Notes under the pieces: generated by a model | What the model was told of the DNA's origin: nothing | What the model saw: only the letters and a program-made list of their open reading frames with translations | Databases searched by the model: none | Part shown: positions 1-9,456 of the stretch, one piece after another | Numbering within the stretch: position 1 is the first letter of the stretch | How the letters are laid out: each line of letters opens with the position of its first letter | Position numbers and translations under genes: made by a program | NCBI GenBank assembly: GCA_027922465.2 | Contig: BQMF02000275.1 | Span: 372,001 to 436,000 of the forward strand | DNA length: 64,000 bases | From: Turritopsis dohrnii | Lineage: Eukaryota; Cnidaria; Hydrozoa; Anthoathecata; Oceaniidae | Direction of reading: 5' to 3'

Positions 1-638
1 GAAATTGAAAAGCCGTTAAAAACCGTAAACGATTGTTGATGGAAACAGCTAAAGTAGATTAACGAGGAAGTTATTTCAAACTTTTTCATGAATTTATGAA
101 AAATGGTTACCAGAGAAAATGGCGAACAAAATTCGTAATAGCTTATTAAAAGGAGATATTTCACTGGGCAAAAAATATCGTGACAGGCAATTTTAATTGT
201 TTTAACGGTGGAGATATTTTCAACTTCCCTTGCATCGCATTTCTGCCTAGAATTCTACCGATCATTTGAAGGTAGTCATTCCTCATAAATCGTATTTGTA
301 ATTTCACGCGGTCTATGATAAAAAGGTCCGCAACCAAAAGGGGTAAAAGTCTAAAACTACAGGGATCACTGTAAAGCTCGGAAGATGTATTTCAGATTTT
401 AAATTCGATTAAAGTTAAAATTCAATTAAATATAATACAGCTTGGCGATCGAATATATTTTTATATCTTGAGTCATACGTGAATAGCGTAAATTTACTAC
501 ATATAAAATAAAATGCTGCAAGAAAAACTCGGGAATCTTCGTTCGTCTTTCATGATTTTATCACGTTCTCAGCAATACTGCCAAATTAGATGGTTTGATG
601 CTGTTGCACAAATCCTTTAAAATTATATCGCAAGAATT
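1..638. other. No gene recognised
   Basis: AT-rich sequence without a convincing open frame, RNA gene or repeat on either strand. It may belong to the 3' side of the small minus-strand ORF that follows. Confidence 0.4.
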
Positions 639-914
639 TTATCTTCGCTTCTTTTTACTGGTATTTTCTTCAACCCATAAGAAATATGCTGCCGTTATAT
701 TGTTTATTGCATTGTTCAACGCTTCTTGCAAGATGGACACACTAGAGCTGAATTGTACCGGCAAACATAGGTCTTTAGAACCTAATGTCTGACATGCGCA
801 ATTTGGACCACTGCATCCACCCGGACTACACTCCAGGAACGAACAAGTGGATGATAGTCCAAAATAATTGCACATAAATGCCACATACAATATCACGTAT
901 TTCAGTTTGCCCAT
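639..914 (-). CDS. Small secreted Cys-rich ORF, possibly one exon
   Basis: A 91-codon frame. It starts with a typical secretion signal: basic residues at 3-5, a hydrophobic run to about residue 20, and a small-residue cleavage region near SST. A compact Cys-rich stretch follows (residues 24-51, seven Cys, with Gly-Gly-Cys and Cys-Ala-Cys motifs), then a hydrophobic/Asn-rich tail with an N-glycosylation site and a very basic C-terminus ending KKKRR. I do not recognise the family. The frame may be a first exon whose 3' end runs into intron. Nothing nearby supports or contradicts expression. Confidence 0.3.
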   Translation of the reverse strand: MGKLKYVILYVAFMCNYFGLSSTCSFLECSPGGCSGPNCACQTLGSKDLCLPVQFSSSVSILQEALNNAINNITAAYFLWVEENTSKKKRR

Positions 915-2220
915 TTCGGCTGATGGTTATATTTGCACACCTTTACTCAACTGATTAGTGTTGATGTTGTTTACTCAAATGATCAATGTAGATGTCTGAA
1001 CAACTTATAAATGTTTATTTTTGTCATTATCAACACGTAAAAGGAAGGCATTTTCTCAACTTAATGATTGCGTTTTGTTATAATTGTTCTAATTATTGAA
1101 TCTTGAAAAATAATCAATTTGAAGAGACACGCGACCGAATTTGCTTTATATTCATTGAGAACTCTTCCTATTCATTTATCTTTATGATGCAATGCCATGA
1201 TTACTCGCTGTGGATTTTGATCCAAGATGTTCTTTATGAGTTTTCAATACCCTTCCCGTCATTCTGCTGAGATAATTTTCCTTCGTTGCTTTGTAGTACA
1301 TGGACGATGTTTTAAATAAATAAACAAGTGATGAAAATAGCCAATTGCATTCCTTTCGCCTTGTTGTTTTCCGCTATGGATTACCAGATTTCTACAGGAT
1401 TACTGTAACAACAATTATCATTAAATAAATTTTTATCTTAGAAATGGAGACGTAGCTTCCGATGTTATTTCCTGATCGAGTAGTTCGTCATTAGAGTATA
1501 CGAGTGTTCAAATGATTAATGAAATAAATCAAATGGAGATATCAAGAGAATATTTAGACGGCACCAGCAGATGCACAGAAGTTTTAAAAAATTTCACGAG
1601 CTAATGGAGAAATTTTCCTTCATGTCTAACAAATATTTATTCAATGACATATTCAGTTTAGTTGAGCTATCTAATTCAGTTGATGATCGTTGCTAAGGAA
1701 ATGGTTTACTGAATAGAGGACGGCCGAATCAGCATTTCATAAATTAATATTTCCGACAATCTACGGTGTCCGCATATTTAGATAGTTCGTCAACAGAGTT
1801 ATATGTTAGGGATTTCAATATCTGACCAAGTCATGATGCTAAAACTATAACAATGAAATTTGATGCAATCAGTTTGACTTCAACCGTACTTGTTCACTTG
1901 ACTCGTGTTGTCTAACTAAGCGGCAATACAATTTTTCAACTTTGGCAATCCACATGTTTGCTTTAAAAACTCTAACACTAAAAACCTCATTGTTAACCAG
2001 TTCTTTATGATTTGAAGAAGTTAGGTACATATACCAATAAAATGCTTAGGTATTATCATGCTAAGCCCGTTTTCTTCATATCTTTTGCTTCAGCGTCTTA
2101 GATCCTCATTACCTTGACTGTCAAGAATTGCAATACTTTTCACGGTCAGAAAAGGCATTTCAAAATGGGACGAGGTTTTTAAAACGGTGCAAGGGCTTAA
2201 AATTTATTGCTTAAAATTTA
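915..2220. other. No gene recognised
   Basis: No open frame of note, no RNA gene and no clear terminal repeat was found on either strand. Confidence 0.4.
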
Positions 2221-2304
2221 TTCACTTCACTAAAACAACGCAAAAGTAATATGAAAAATGTTTAATTAGTTTTAGCATACTTCACTATGTTTTAGTGAAG
2301 TGAA
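2221..2304. repeat. 84-bp hairpin with 17-bp perfect arms
   Basis: Positions 2221-2237 (TTCACTTCACTAAAACA) are the exact reverse complement of 2288-2304. The loop (2245-2280) contains a sequence of about 35 bp that recurs in the same orientation, slightly diverged, at 8702-8735, just beyond the far end of the large palindrome that starts here. Confidence 0.7.
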
Positions 2305-3525
2305 CAACAAGGATTTTGAAGCACAGCTTGAAATCTGAAATTTTGCCAACCATACATTTTATGTTTGTATATGTTTTAGCTCTAAATCTTTCATTCAATA
2401 AATTTTATTCAATGCACTGATTTTTGTTGGATTTCTGTGTATGTAAGAAAGCCATATTACAAAACCTTGTCCTCCACTACAGTGTGTCCACCAAAAATGT
2501 ATCGGCTCGTAAAACTTAAATTAACAATCTCACGATTTTTTATAGAAATTTTACTAGCACTTAAATTTTGTTTGTTATTTCTTTTGAGATTGAAACTACC
2601 GGAACGTTTTTCTACAATGGAAGGTAGTTAGCAGAAGAATTTCTCAACAATGCATTTCTTTTTACTTTTGGGAACAGAGGAACAACAGAATTTATTGTGA
2701 ACAAAATATTTGCAATAAAAAAGCTTATTGTCACAAAAAGATACATTTCATCAGATTTCATGAAAATAAAACTTTAAAGTGAATCTATCAAGTTTTGCTG
2801 GGGGAATAATTTTCACCATAACAATCAATGTTTTGTTATAAAACAAACAGAGCAGTATCAATAATAGCAAATGCATAAGTTAATACTATCTCCCAAAGGT
2901 AAAAAGAAATGCATTGTTGAGAAATTCTTCTGCTAACTACCTTCCATTGTAAAAAAACGTTCCGGTAGTTTTAATCTCAAAAGAAATAACAAGCAAAATT
3001 TAAGTGCTAGTAAAATTTCTATAAAAAATCGTGAGATTGATAATTTAAGTTTTACGAGCCGATACATTTTTGGCGGACACACTGTAGTGATCATGATCAA
3101 TAAAACCTTTTTACATTTTTTTATTTTATGTAAACGTTGGCTATTTTTTGTTTTGAATTAAATTTGAAACGTAAATTTCTAATGGATTTTTCGCTTTAAT
3201 TTTTTTTTTTTTTGAAAAAGTTTTTTTTTTCTTTTAGCTCTTACATGATTTCTTTAACAAATCTTACTTTGATTATAAAATACATATCCATGTTTCAGTT
3301 CACACATTTCTTTTGTTTGTAGCAAATACTTTCTGATATTAAGCCTTATTTACACTTTTTGAAAGGTATATTATCATCAGTGTGACATAGGCCTAAGAGT
3401 AACAAAAAGTAACAAAGTTTTGTTTGTTTTTGTTTTTGTTGTATAGGCTTGCAATGTATAGCTTGCTGTGTGTACAAATTGGAATGCTTGAGCGCGGGGG
3501 GCATTTTTAGCTAAAGCTACATGCT
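2302..3525. repeat. Left arm of a large foldback (palindromic) element
   Basis: Without the MITE at 2480-3084 this arm is about 620 bp. It is the reverse complement of the right arm at 4812-8700 once that arm's two insertions are removed. Aligned landmarks include GCATTTTTAGCTAAAGCTAC (3501-3520) against 4813-4833, the TTTGTAGCAAATACTTTCTG region (about 3317) against both sides of the mariner insertion, and AACAACAAGGATTTTGAAGC (about 2303) against about 8679-8698. The element type is not recognised and no coding capacity of its own was seen. Confidence 0.75.
2480..3084. mobile_element. 605-bp mariner-type MITE in the left arm
   Basis: The ends are CAGTGTGTCC and its reverse complement. Terminal inverted repeats of about 195 bp (2480-2673 and 2891-3084) leave a short AT-rich middle. 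It is flanked by TA on both sides (2478-2479 and 3085-3086). The right arm of the palindrome carries the empty site, CCAC-TA-GTGATC on the opposite strand near 7205-7220, which proves insertion with TA duplication. There is no transposase; the frame inside (from 2437) is a by-product. CAGTG ends and TA targets are typical of Tc1/mariner. Confidence 0.9.
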
Positions 3526-4079
3526 CGTATATCTATTTTAGAAATAGAAGTTGTTTTTCGATTGGGATCAAAGATACGATCGATCTTGATTAGCAAATGA
3601 GCAAATTGAACCTGTCGTTGATGGACTTAAGACTGACGTGCACTAAATCAGAAATAGAAATGTAAATACTACCAAATAATTATAGGCTGACTCGTGATTG
3701 TTTTTATAAATCAAAAGTATTATTTAGTGCGTTCTTTTTCACGCCAGCATTATTGGTACGTGCCACTACGCACGTTTATGGGAAAAAATAGATGTTTATT
3801 TTGGTCTACTTTTTTTGCTGCTTTCCTTCCATGTGTCTAATTTTATTTCTGGTGTTTTTTTCGAAAATGTCAATTAAGATTTTATCTGAAAAGCGTTCGG
3901 GTTCCGTTCGGAAAAAAAATACTTTTCTCTGCTTCCAGAATAAAACATAGCGGCTACACAAACAGATTAGATGAACATTTCTTTCGCAACACAAAAACTC
4001 AGAGGATACAAAACAATGAAAACTTTGGTTCTCAATGAAAACTCTCTCATTAGTTAAAACTGCTTTGTACTTAGAAGTA
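3526..4079. other. Palindrome spacer, no gene
   Basis: Between the inner end of the left arm and the pogo-like MITE. AT-rich, with no convincing coding frame or RNA gene. Confidence 0.4.
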
Positions 4080-4448
4080 CAGTGGAATCTCGCTATCTCG
4101 AACTTTCATCGGGTCAAGCAAAAAGTTCGAGATAGCGGGGTCACACCTTGAAAAATTCGAGATAGCGAGGTTTTATAAATTTTATAAATTGGGATCTCAG
4201 ACTCTGACAAAAGCAAATGCCTAATGTAAAACAAACACTGAGAGACAAAGTCAAAGAAAAGAATTCCATTCATGGAACGTTCAAAAATTCGAAAATCGAA
4301 TGTCCTAATGAAAACAAAACTGGTTTCTATCAGCCGCTTTTATAAAAGTTCGAGATAAGGATGGCGATTTGTTTCAAGGGACCTAAAAAAAGTTCGAGAT
4401 AGCGGGAAATTCGAGATAGCGCATGTTCGAGATAGCGAGACTCCACTG
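4080..4448. mobile_element. Pogo/Tigger-like MITE
   Basis: A 369-bp element with inverted ends CAGTGGAATCTCGCTATCTC and the matching GAGATAGCGAGACTCCACTG, flanked by TA (4078-4079 and 4449-4450). Ends of the form CAGTGGAAYCTCG are characteristic of pogo/Tigger transposons. The core of the terminal motif, TTCGAGATAGCG, recurs several times inside (near 4123, 4157, 4392, 4409 and 4425). No transposase frame is present, so it would need one supplied in trans. Confidence 0.85.
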
Positions 4449-4504
4449 TATTTGCGGGAATTTATCTGATTGGGTAGGTTTATAATAGCACTTAGGGTGC
4501 CTTC

Positions 4505-4811
4505 TGACTGGTAGCCTTGTGGTAGAGTGCTTGCTTCCTGTTCGGGAGGTTTCAGGTTCAATCCCCGACCGAGTCACGCCAGCGACTATAACAGTGTGAA
4601 TCACTCCTCTTTGCTTAGCACTCAAGAAAAGAGTAGAAAATGATGTCTAGGATGGTTGTCTAGTTAAGCGGTTCCTTTCATTACAGTTTCCGTCACCCAA
4701 ATGGGATTTTTAAATGCTCTAGGACCTCTTTCGCAGGACTCTAATTGATAACAGCACAGTAAGGAACTGAAAAGGCTATCCTGGGTAAATAATAAATAAT
4801 AAATAATAACT
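4505..4811 (+). mobile_element. tRNA-derived SINE
   Basis: An internal pol III promoter is visible: A box TGGTAGAGTGC at 4520-4530 and B box GGTTCAATCCC at 4555-4565, about 24 bp apart as in a tRNA. A non-tRNA body of about 220 bp follows, ending in a (AATA)n-type tail at 4784-4810. The tRNA-like head does not fold into a complete cloverleaf with an acceptor stem, so this is a retroposon rather than a working tRNA gene. The tail abuts the inner end of the palindrome's right arm. Confidence 0.8.
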
Positions 4812-5031
4812 AGCATGTAGCTTTAGCTAAAAATGCCCCCGCGCTCAAGCATTCCAATTTGTACAGATAGCAAGCTATACATTAACAACAGAAACGAAAA
4901 CAAGATTTTGGCCTAACAAAAAATGTTTTGGTTGATTTGAGACCTGATATGAGGCAAGGTCTAAGTCACACTGATGCTGATATACCTTTCAAGAAGTGTA
5001 AATGAGGCTTAACAAGTAATATCAGAAAGTA

Positions 5032-6965
5032 CAGTGTGTATCAAAAAGACTTATCCAAGAACTTTCAAAGCTTATTTTTCAGCGAATAGTTGTGATATGA
5101 TTTAACTTTTAATATGAAACGAAAGCGCTGGTTGAGATCTATCCGAAAATATAACTTTTTTTCCAAATAAATCTTCAAATCAAGAGTTATTGAAGAAGAA
5201 AACATTTATCTGCCTCATTAAATCCTTAAAGATCAATTAAATAAAGTTTTAATTACATAATTGCCTGTTGTTTTAGCAAGCAAAACCCTTTGATTTAATA
5301 ACGATATTTTTGGGAGTTAAATTCCCCGAATAACTTGCATAAAAAATGTGTGAAAAAAGATTGCTCAGAGTTAAAAGTGTAGACACACGCAGTGAAGTGT
5401 ATGCATATGAAAGATGGTTCATTTAACTGTTGAACAGAGAACATTTCTGGTTACCCGTTTTTTGGAAACAAGAAATTACGATCTAGTGGCTCAAGAATTC
5501 CAGCAAAGGTTTCCTCAAAGACCAGTTCCACACAGGAAAACAATACAATGGAATGTTAGAAAATTCAAGAGAGAAGGGACGGTAAGAAATATTCATAAAG
5601 AACGTTGTGGAAGACACAGAACAGGAAGATCCGTTCCAAATGTTGCTGCTGTAAGACAGTTGGTTGCGAATAACGGAAGAGTTTCTTGCCGTAATAATAC
5701 TCTTGGTCTGCCCAGTGCCACATTCAACCGGATAGTGCGGTTAGATTTGAGCTGGCACCCATACAGAATTTTTGTCCGACATGAGCTGAAACCAGGGGAC
5801 CTTGCTCGTCGCTTACACTTCTGTCGCTGGTTTTGTAATTCCTTCCACAATCCACGGTTTGTTCTTAATATCGTGATAGGCGACGAGTGCTCATTTGGCA
5901 TGGATGGGTCAGTTTCCACCCAAAACGTCCGGATGTATGCACCAAAAGGGCAACCTCCAGATTTTTATTTCGACAAAAACAGCAATCGTCAAAAGTTGAA
6001 CGTATGGGCAGGGCTTTGTGGAAACAATACAGTAATCGGGCCTTATTTCTTTCAAGGAAACGTAAATGGCCGAACTTATCTAGACATGATAAATAACTTT
6101 GTGCTTCCAAATCTAGCACAAAATTACAATCTCTTACAAATACAGAATGCCAATCATCATGGTCTGTGGTGGTTTCAGGACGGCGCAACACCCCACAGAA
6201 CCAGGAATGTTAGGCGACGGATCAATGAAGTTTTTGGAGCCCGTGTTGCTGCACTAGGCCATAACATTGAATGGCCTGCACGGTCTCCGGATTTAACACC
6301 GTGCGACTTCTTTCTCTGGGGCTGTCTTAAGCAAAAAGTTTTTGTGACTCCTCCAGCCAGTATTGCTGATTTGAGAAGGCGCATTCTTAACGCTTTCAAC
6401 TGGTTGTGGCAGCATCCAGAAATCACAAGAAATGCAATTCGAGAAATGGACACAAGGGCTGCAAAATGTATCCAGTTAGGAGGACAGCATGTTGAAGGCC
6501 ATTAGAACTTACTTTTATTTTTTCACATTGTGTTTATTATTTTTTTTGGACAGTTAAAGCCTCGTTGTTCTTATAAAATTGTTCTTATAAAAAAGACTGC
6601 ATTTGCCTTAAGAACAAGTTTGTTTTTGACACTACGCAATGGTTAGAGCGAGATTTCAATCTTTAAGTGTAGATCTAACTTTATTTTGTTAATTTGTCCA
6701 TAAAAACGTTGTAACATTGTCATTGTTTTCAAAAACACTTTCTATTATGTAGTGACTTAATTAATCTTTAACAAAATAATGAGAAGAGAAAAAGTTTGTT
6801 TCTTCAATAACTCCCGATTTAAAAATTTATTTAGGAAAAAAATTATATTTTCGGATACATCTCAACCAGCGCTTTCGTTTCATATAAAAAGTTAAATCAT
6901 ATCACAACTATTTGCTGAAAAATAAGCTTTGAAAGTTCTTGGATAAGTCTTTTTGATACACACTG
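5032..6965 (+). mobile_element. Tc1/mariner-superfamily transposon (DD41D)
   Basis: A 1934-bp element bounded by CAGTGTGTATCAAAAAGACT and its reverse complement. Inverted repeats of about 180 bp are somewhat diverged internally. TA lies on both sides (5030-5031 and 6966-6967). The other arm of the palindrome carries the empty site (GCAAATACTTTC near 3323), which confirms TA duplication. It encodes one intact transposase. Nearly matching ends plus an intact gene suggest fairly recent activity. Confidence 0.92.
5414..6505 (+). CDS. Tc1/mariner-superfamily transposase, DD41D
   Basis: A 363-aa uninterrupted frame inside the transposon at 5032-6965. The N-terminus (residues 1-100) is the helix-turn-helix DNA-binding region common in arthropod and other invertebrate elements (DUF4817-type start with a TVEQRTFLV motif). 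The C-terminal half is a DDE domain: first Asp in VIGDECSF, second in WFQDGATPHR, third in SPDLTPCDFF. I count 41 residues between the second and third Asp, giving DD41D rather than DD34E (Tc1) or DD34D (classical mariner). It should bind the terminal repeats and catalyse cut-and-paste transposition into TA. All three catalytic residues are present, so the protein may be functional. Confidence 0.92.
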   Translation: MVHLTVEQRTFLVTRFLETRNYDLVAQEFQQRFPQRPVPHRKTIQWNVRKFKREGTVRNIHKERCGRHRTGRSVPNVAAVRQLVANNGRVSCRNNTLGLPSATFNRIVRLDLSWHPYRIFVRHELKPGDLARRLHFCRWFCNSFHNPRFVLNIVIGDECSFGMDGSVSTQNVRMYAPKGQPPDFYFDKNSNRQKLNVWAGLCGNNTVIGPYFFQGNVNGRTYLDMINNFVLPNLAQNYNLLQIQNANHHGLWWFQDGATPHRTRNVRRRINEVFGARVAALGHNIEWPARSPDLTPCDFFLWGCLKQKVFVTPPASIADLRRRILNAFNWLWQHPEITRNAIREMDTRAAKCIQLGGQHVEGH

Positions 6966-7401
6966 TATTTGCTACAAACAAAAGAAATGTGTGAACTGAA
7001 ACATGAATACGTATTTTATAATCAAAGTAAGATTTGTTAAAGAAATTATGTAAGAGCCAAAAGAAAAAAAAAACTTTTTCAAAAAAAAAAAAAATAAAGC
7101 GAAAAATCCATTAGAAATTTGCGTTTCAAACTTTAATTCAAAACAAAAAACAGCCAACGTTTACATAAAATAGCAAGAAAAAAAATATAAAAAGGTTTTT
7201 TATTGATCATGATCACTAGTGGAGGACAGTTAAAGAAGAAAAACAAGAAATTGTAATATGGCTTTCTTGCATACACAGAAATCCAATTAAAATGGCAAGA
7301 TCCACCAAAAATCAGTGCATTGAATAAAATTTATTAAATGAAAGATTTAGAGCTAAAACATATACAAACATAAAATGTATGGTTAGCAAAATTTCAGATT
7401 T

Positions 7402-8664
7402 AATCACGAGCTTCTGTTGGCGAAATTATATGCCTACGGATTTTCTAAACCTGCACTACGTTATGTCCAAAGTTATCTACAGTGCAGGTCTCAGTACGTA
7501 TGTGTAGGAAATAATTATAGTACAACCAAAGATATTTTGATGGGTGTGCCCCAAGGATCTATACTTGGGCCACTGTTATTTAATATATATATAAACGACC
7601 TTTTCATGTTTCTTTCTGATCCTCATGTTTTTATTTGCAACTATGCAGATGATAATACGTTGTATACTTATGGCAAGGATCCTTCTGCCGTTATGAGATG
7701 TTTGCATGACAACATTTCCATCGTTTCATCATGGTATAAGGATAATGGACTACAATTGAATCCTTCCAAATGCAAACTTATTGTTCTTAAAGGTTTTAAG
7801 AAAAAGTATGACTCTGATTTTTATTTAAATATAGACAACTTTATTTTGAAAGAAGTACAAGAGGTGAAACTTCTAGGCATCATTATTGACAACAAACTCT
7901 CTTACAGGAAGCATGTTGATTCACTGTGCAAGAGAGTCAGAGCCAAAATTGGTGCCTTGAAGCGAATTTCACCATATTTTTCAACCTTTCAGCGTAAGGT
8001 TGCTGCAAATTCTTTTGTATCTTCTGAACTGTCTTATTGTCCTCTCATTTGGTCTTTTGCTGGGAAGGGGAATCTTCAGAGGCTTCAGAGGATGCAAAAT
8101 AACATGGAGAAAATTTGTTGTGATAGTCCACATGTATGCATTCATCGAAGAAATTGTGAGGTTCTCCTGAAAGAAGTGTATAAGACTAAAACAGGTCTCA
8201 ACCCTTCTTATATGGAGAACGTTTTCAATTTCAAGGAGGATATCCCCTACAAAACTAGGCGTCAGTGTGACTTGGTTCGAAAAACTGTTCGAACTACACG
8301 TCACGGATTACAGACAGTGTCATATATAGGAGCAAACCTGTGGAATGAACTCCCCACTAGTGTCAGGGAAGCGAAAAATCTTAGTACCTTCTCGTCTTCA
8401 ATAAGAACCTTGCCCGATCTTAGCTGTAAATGCCGTCTGTGTGCACAAAGGTACTATTTTACTTAAAGGAGATAAAATATGAGATTTTTATCATTGTTTT
8501 TAATTTTTGACCGTCAATTTTAATTAGCCGAATTGGGCTAGTTGTACTCTCCTTTGAAATGTATTACTGCATTTCATTGGAGAGACGACATTTTTTTAAC
8601 TTCTTTTTATTTTTGTATATTTCTAATTGACGTTAAATAAATTTTAATAAATAAAAAAAATAAT
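7402..8664 (+). mobile_element. 5'-truncated LINE insertion
   Basis: The target duplication AGATTT is at 7396-7401 and 8665-8670. The uninterrupted sequence (TTTCAGATTTCAAGC as reverse complement) is in the left arm near 2325-2340. The 3' end is an A/T-rich tail (about 8630-8664). The element begins abruptly inside the reverse-transcriptase coding region, as expected for target-primed reverse transcription that stopped early. Confidence 0.88.
7405..8466 (+). pseudogene. LINE reverse transcriptase, C-terminal fragment
   Basis: An open frame of about 350 codons that begins upstream of its first Met (7417). It contains the RT signature MGVPQGSILGPLLFNIYIND, then the catalytic CNYADD box (near residue 75 of the frame), the thumb region and a Cys-rich C-terminus (CKCRLCAQR). 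The endonuclease, the N-terminal half of RT and any ORF1 are missing. The family is of the CR1/L2/Rex1-like type judged by motif style; the exact clade is not established. It cannot mobilise itself. Confidence 0.9.
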
Positions 8665-8735
8665 AGATTTCAAGCTGTGCTTCAAAATCCTTGTTGTTCA
8701 GAGTAATATAAAAAATGTTTAATTAATTAGCATAC

Positions 8736-9456
8736 GAACTTTTTAAATAACATAATATGATACAATGTAATATAATAGTAAATTAGAAAAGAGATACGAA
8801 AAAACATTCTGTCACCCACTTACAGTACCGTGCTTTTAAACGGGAAAAAAGCAAAGTCAGCTAATAATTGTATACCACCGTGTAACGTCAACACGAAAGT
8901 TGGAAGATGATGAACAAAATCGGAAACTGACATTCGCCTATCTCGTGAAACTACTATGCCTCCTCGCTCGCTGCGGGGGCAATAATTCTGAAAACAATAC
9001 GTAGGCAATTACAAAGAAGTAAGCTTGAAGACATAGCTAGAGTTGCTTTGACTGGAAAAACAAAATCTCAAGATTCGAAATAATCTTCGATAAAACTTTG
9101 TATTTTGTTGAAAACTTTGTTGAAAACTTTTCGATCTTTTCGATCAATGTTCCTATAAAACGAAAGTGAAATATAACATTGGTAAATGTCGGAAGCAAAG
9201 AAATATACGATAGACCATGCTTTCTCGAACAAAGATCCGATACTTTCCACCAAAAACAATTAATATCTCTTTAAAAACGTTTTCCGCTAATTGCAAAATG
9301 GAAAATTGAAAAATGTCGATTTCGTAAATGAACACTTTCTCTTCTATCTGTGGATATATCAACAAAAAGGGTAGCTATATTCTAAAATCAAGAAAAGAAA
9401 GTCAAGAAAATGGGACGTTTATTTCAGGGGTTGCCCTTTGAATTTTATTTCAATAA
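8736..9456. other. No gene recognised
   Basis: Spacer between the palindrome and the DIRS left terminus. No supported feature. Confidence 0.4.

Larger units (their letters stand above)
4812..8700. repeat. Right arm of the foldback element, with two insertions
   Basis: Parts 4812-5029, 6968-7395 and 8671-8700 are the reverse complement of the left arm. They are separated by a mariner-type transposon (5032-6965) and a truncated LINE (7402-8664). The left arm is uninterrupted at both sites and gives the pre-insertion sequence. A diverged direct repeat of about 35 bp lies just outside each end of the palindrome (2245-2280 and 8702-8735). Confidence 0.75.

Noticed and set aside
2437..2631. Small ORF
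   Set aside because: Lies across the end and terminal repeat of a MITE.
4505..4580. tRNA gene
   Set aside because: A and B boxes are present but a full cloverleaf is not, and the sequence continues into a SINE body with a simple-sequence tail.
5593..6453. Minus-strand and overlapping frames in the mariner-type element
   Set aside because: Shadows of the transposase gene, with no domain content.
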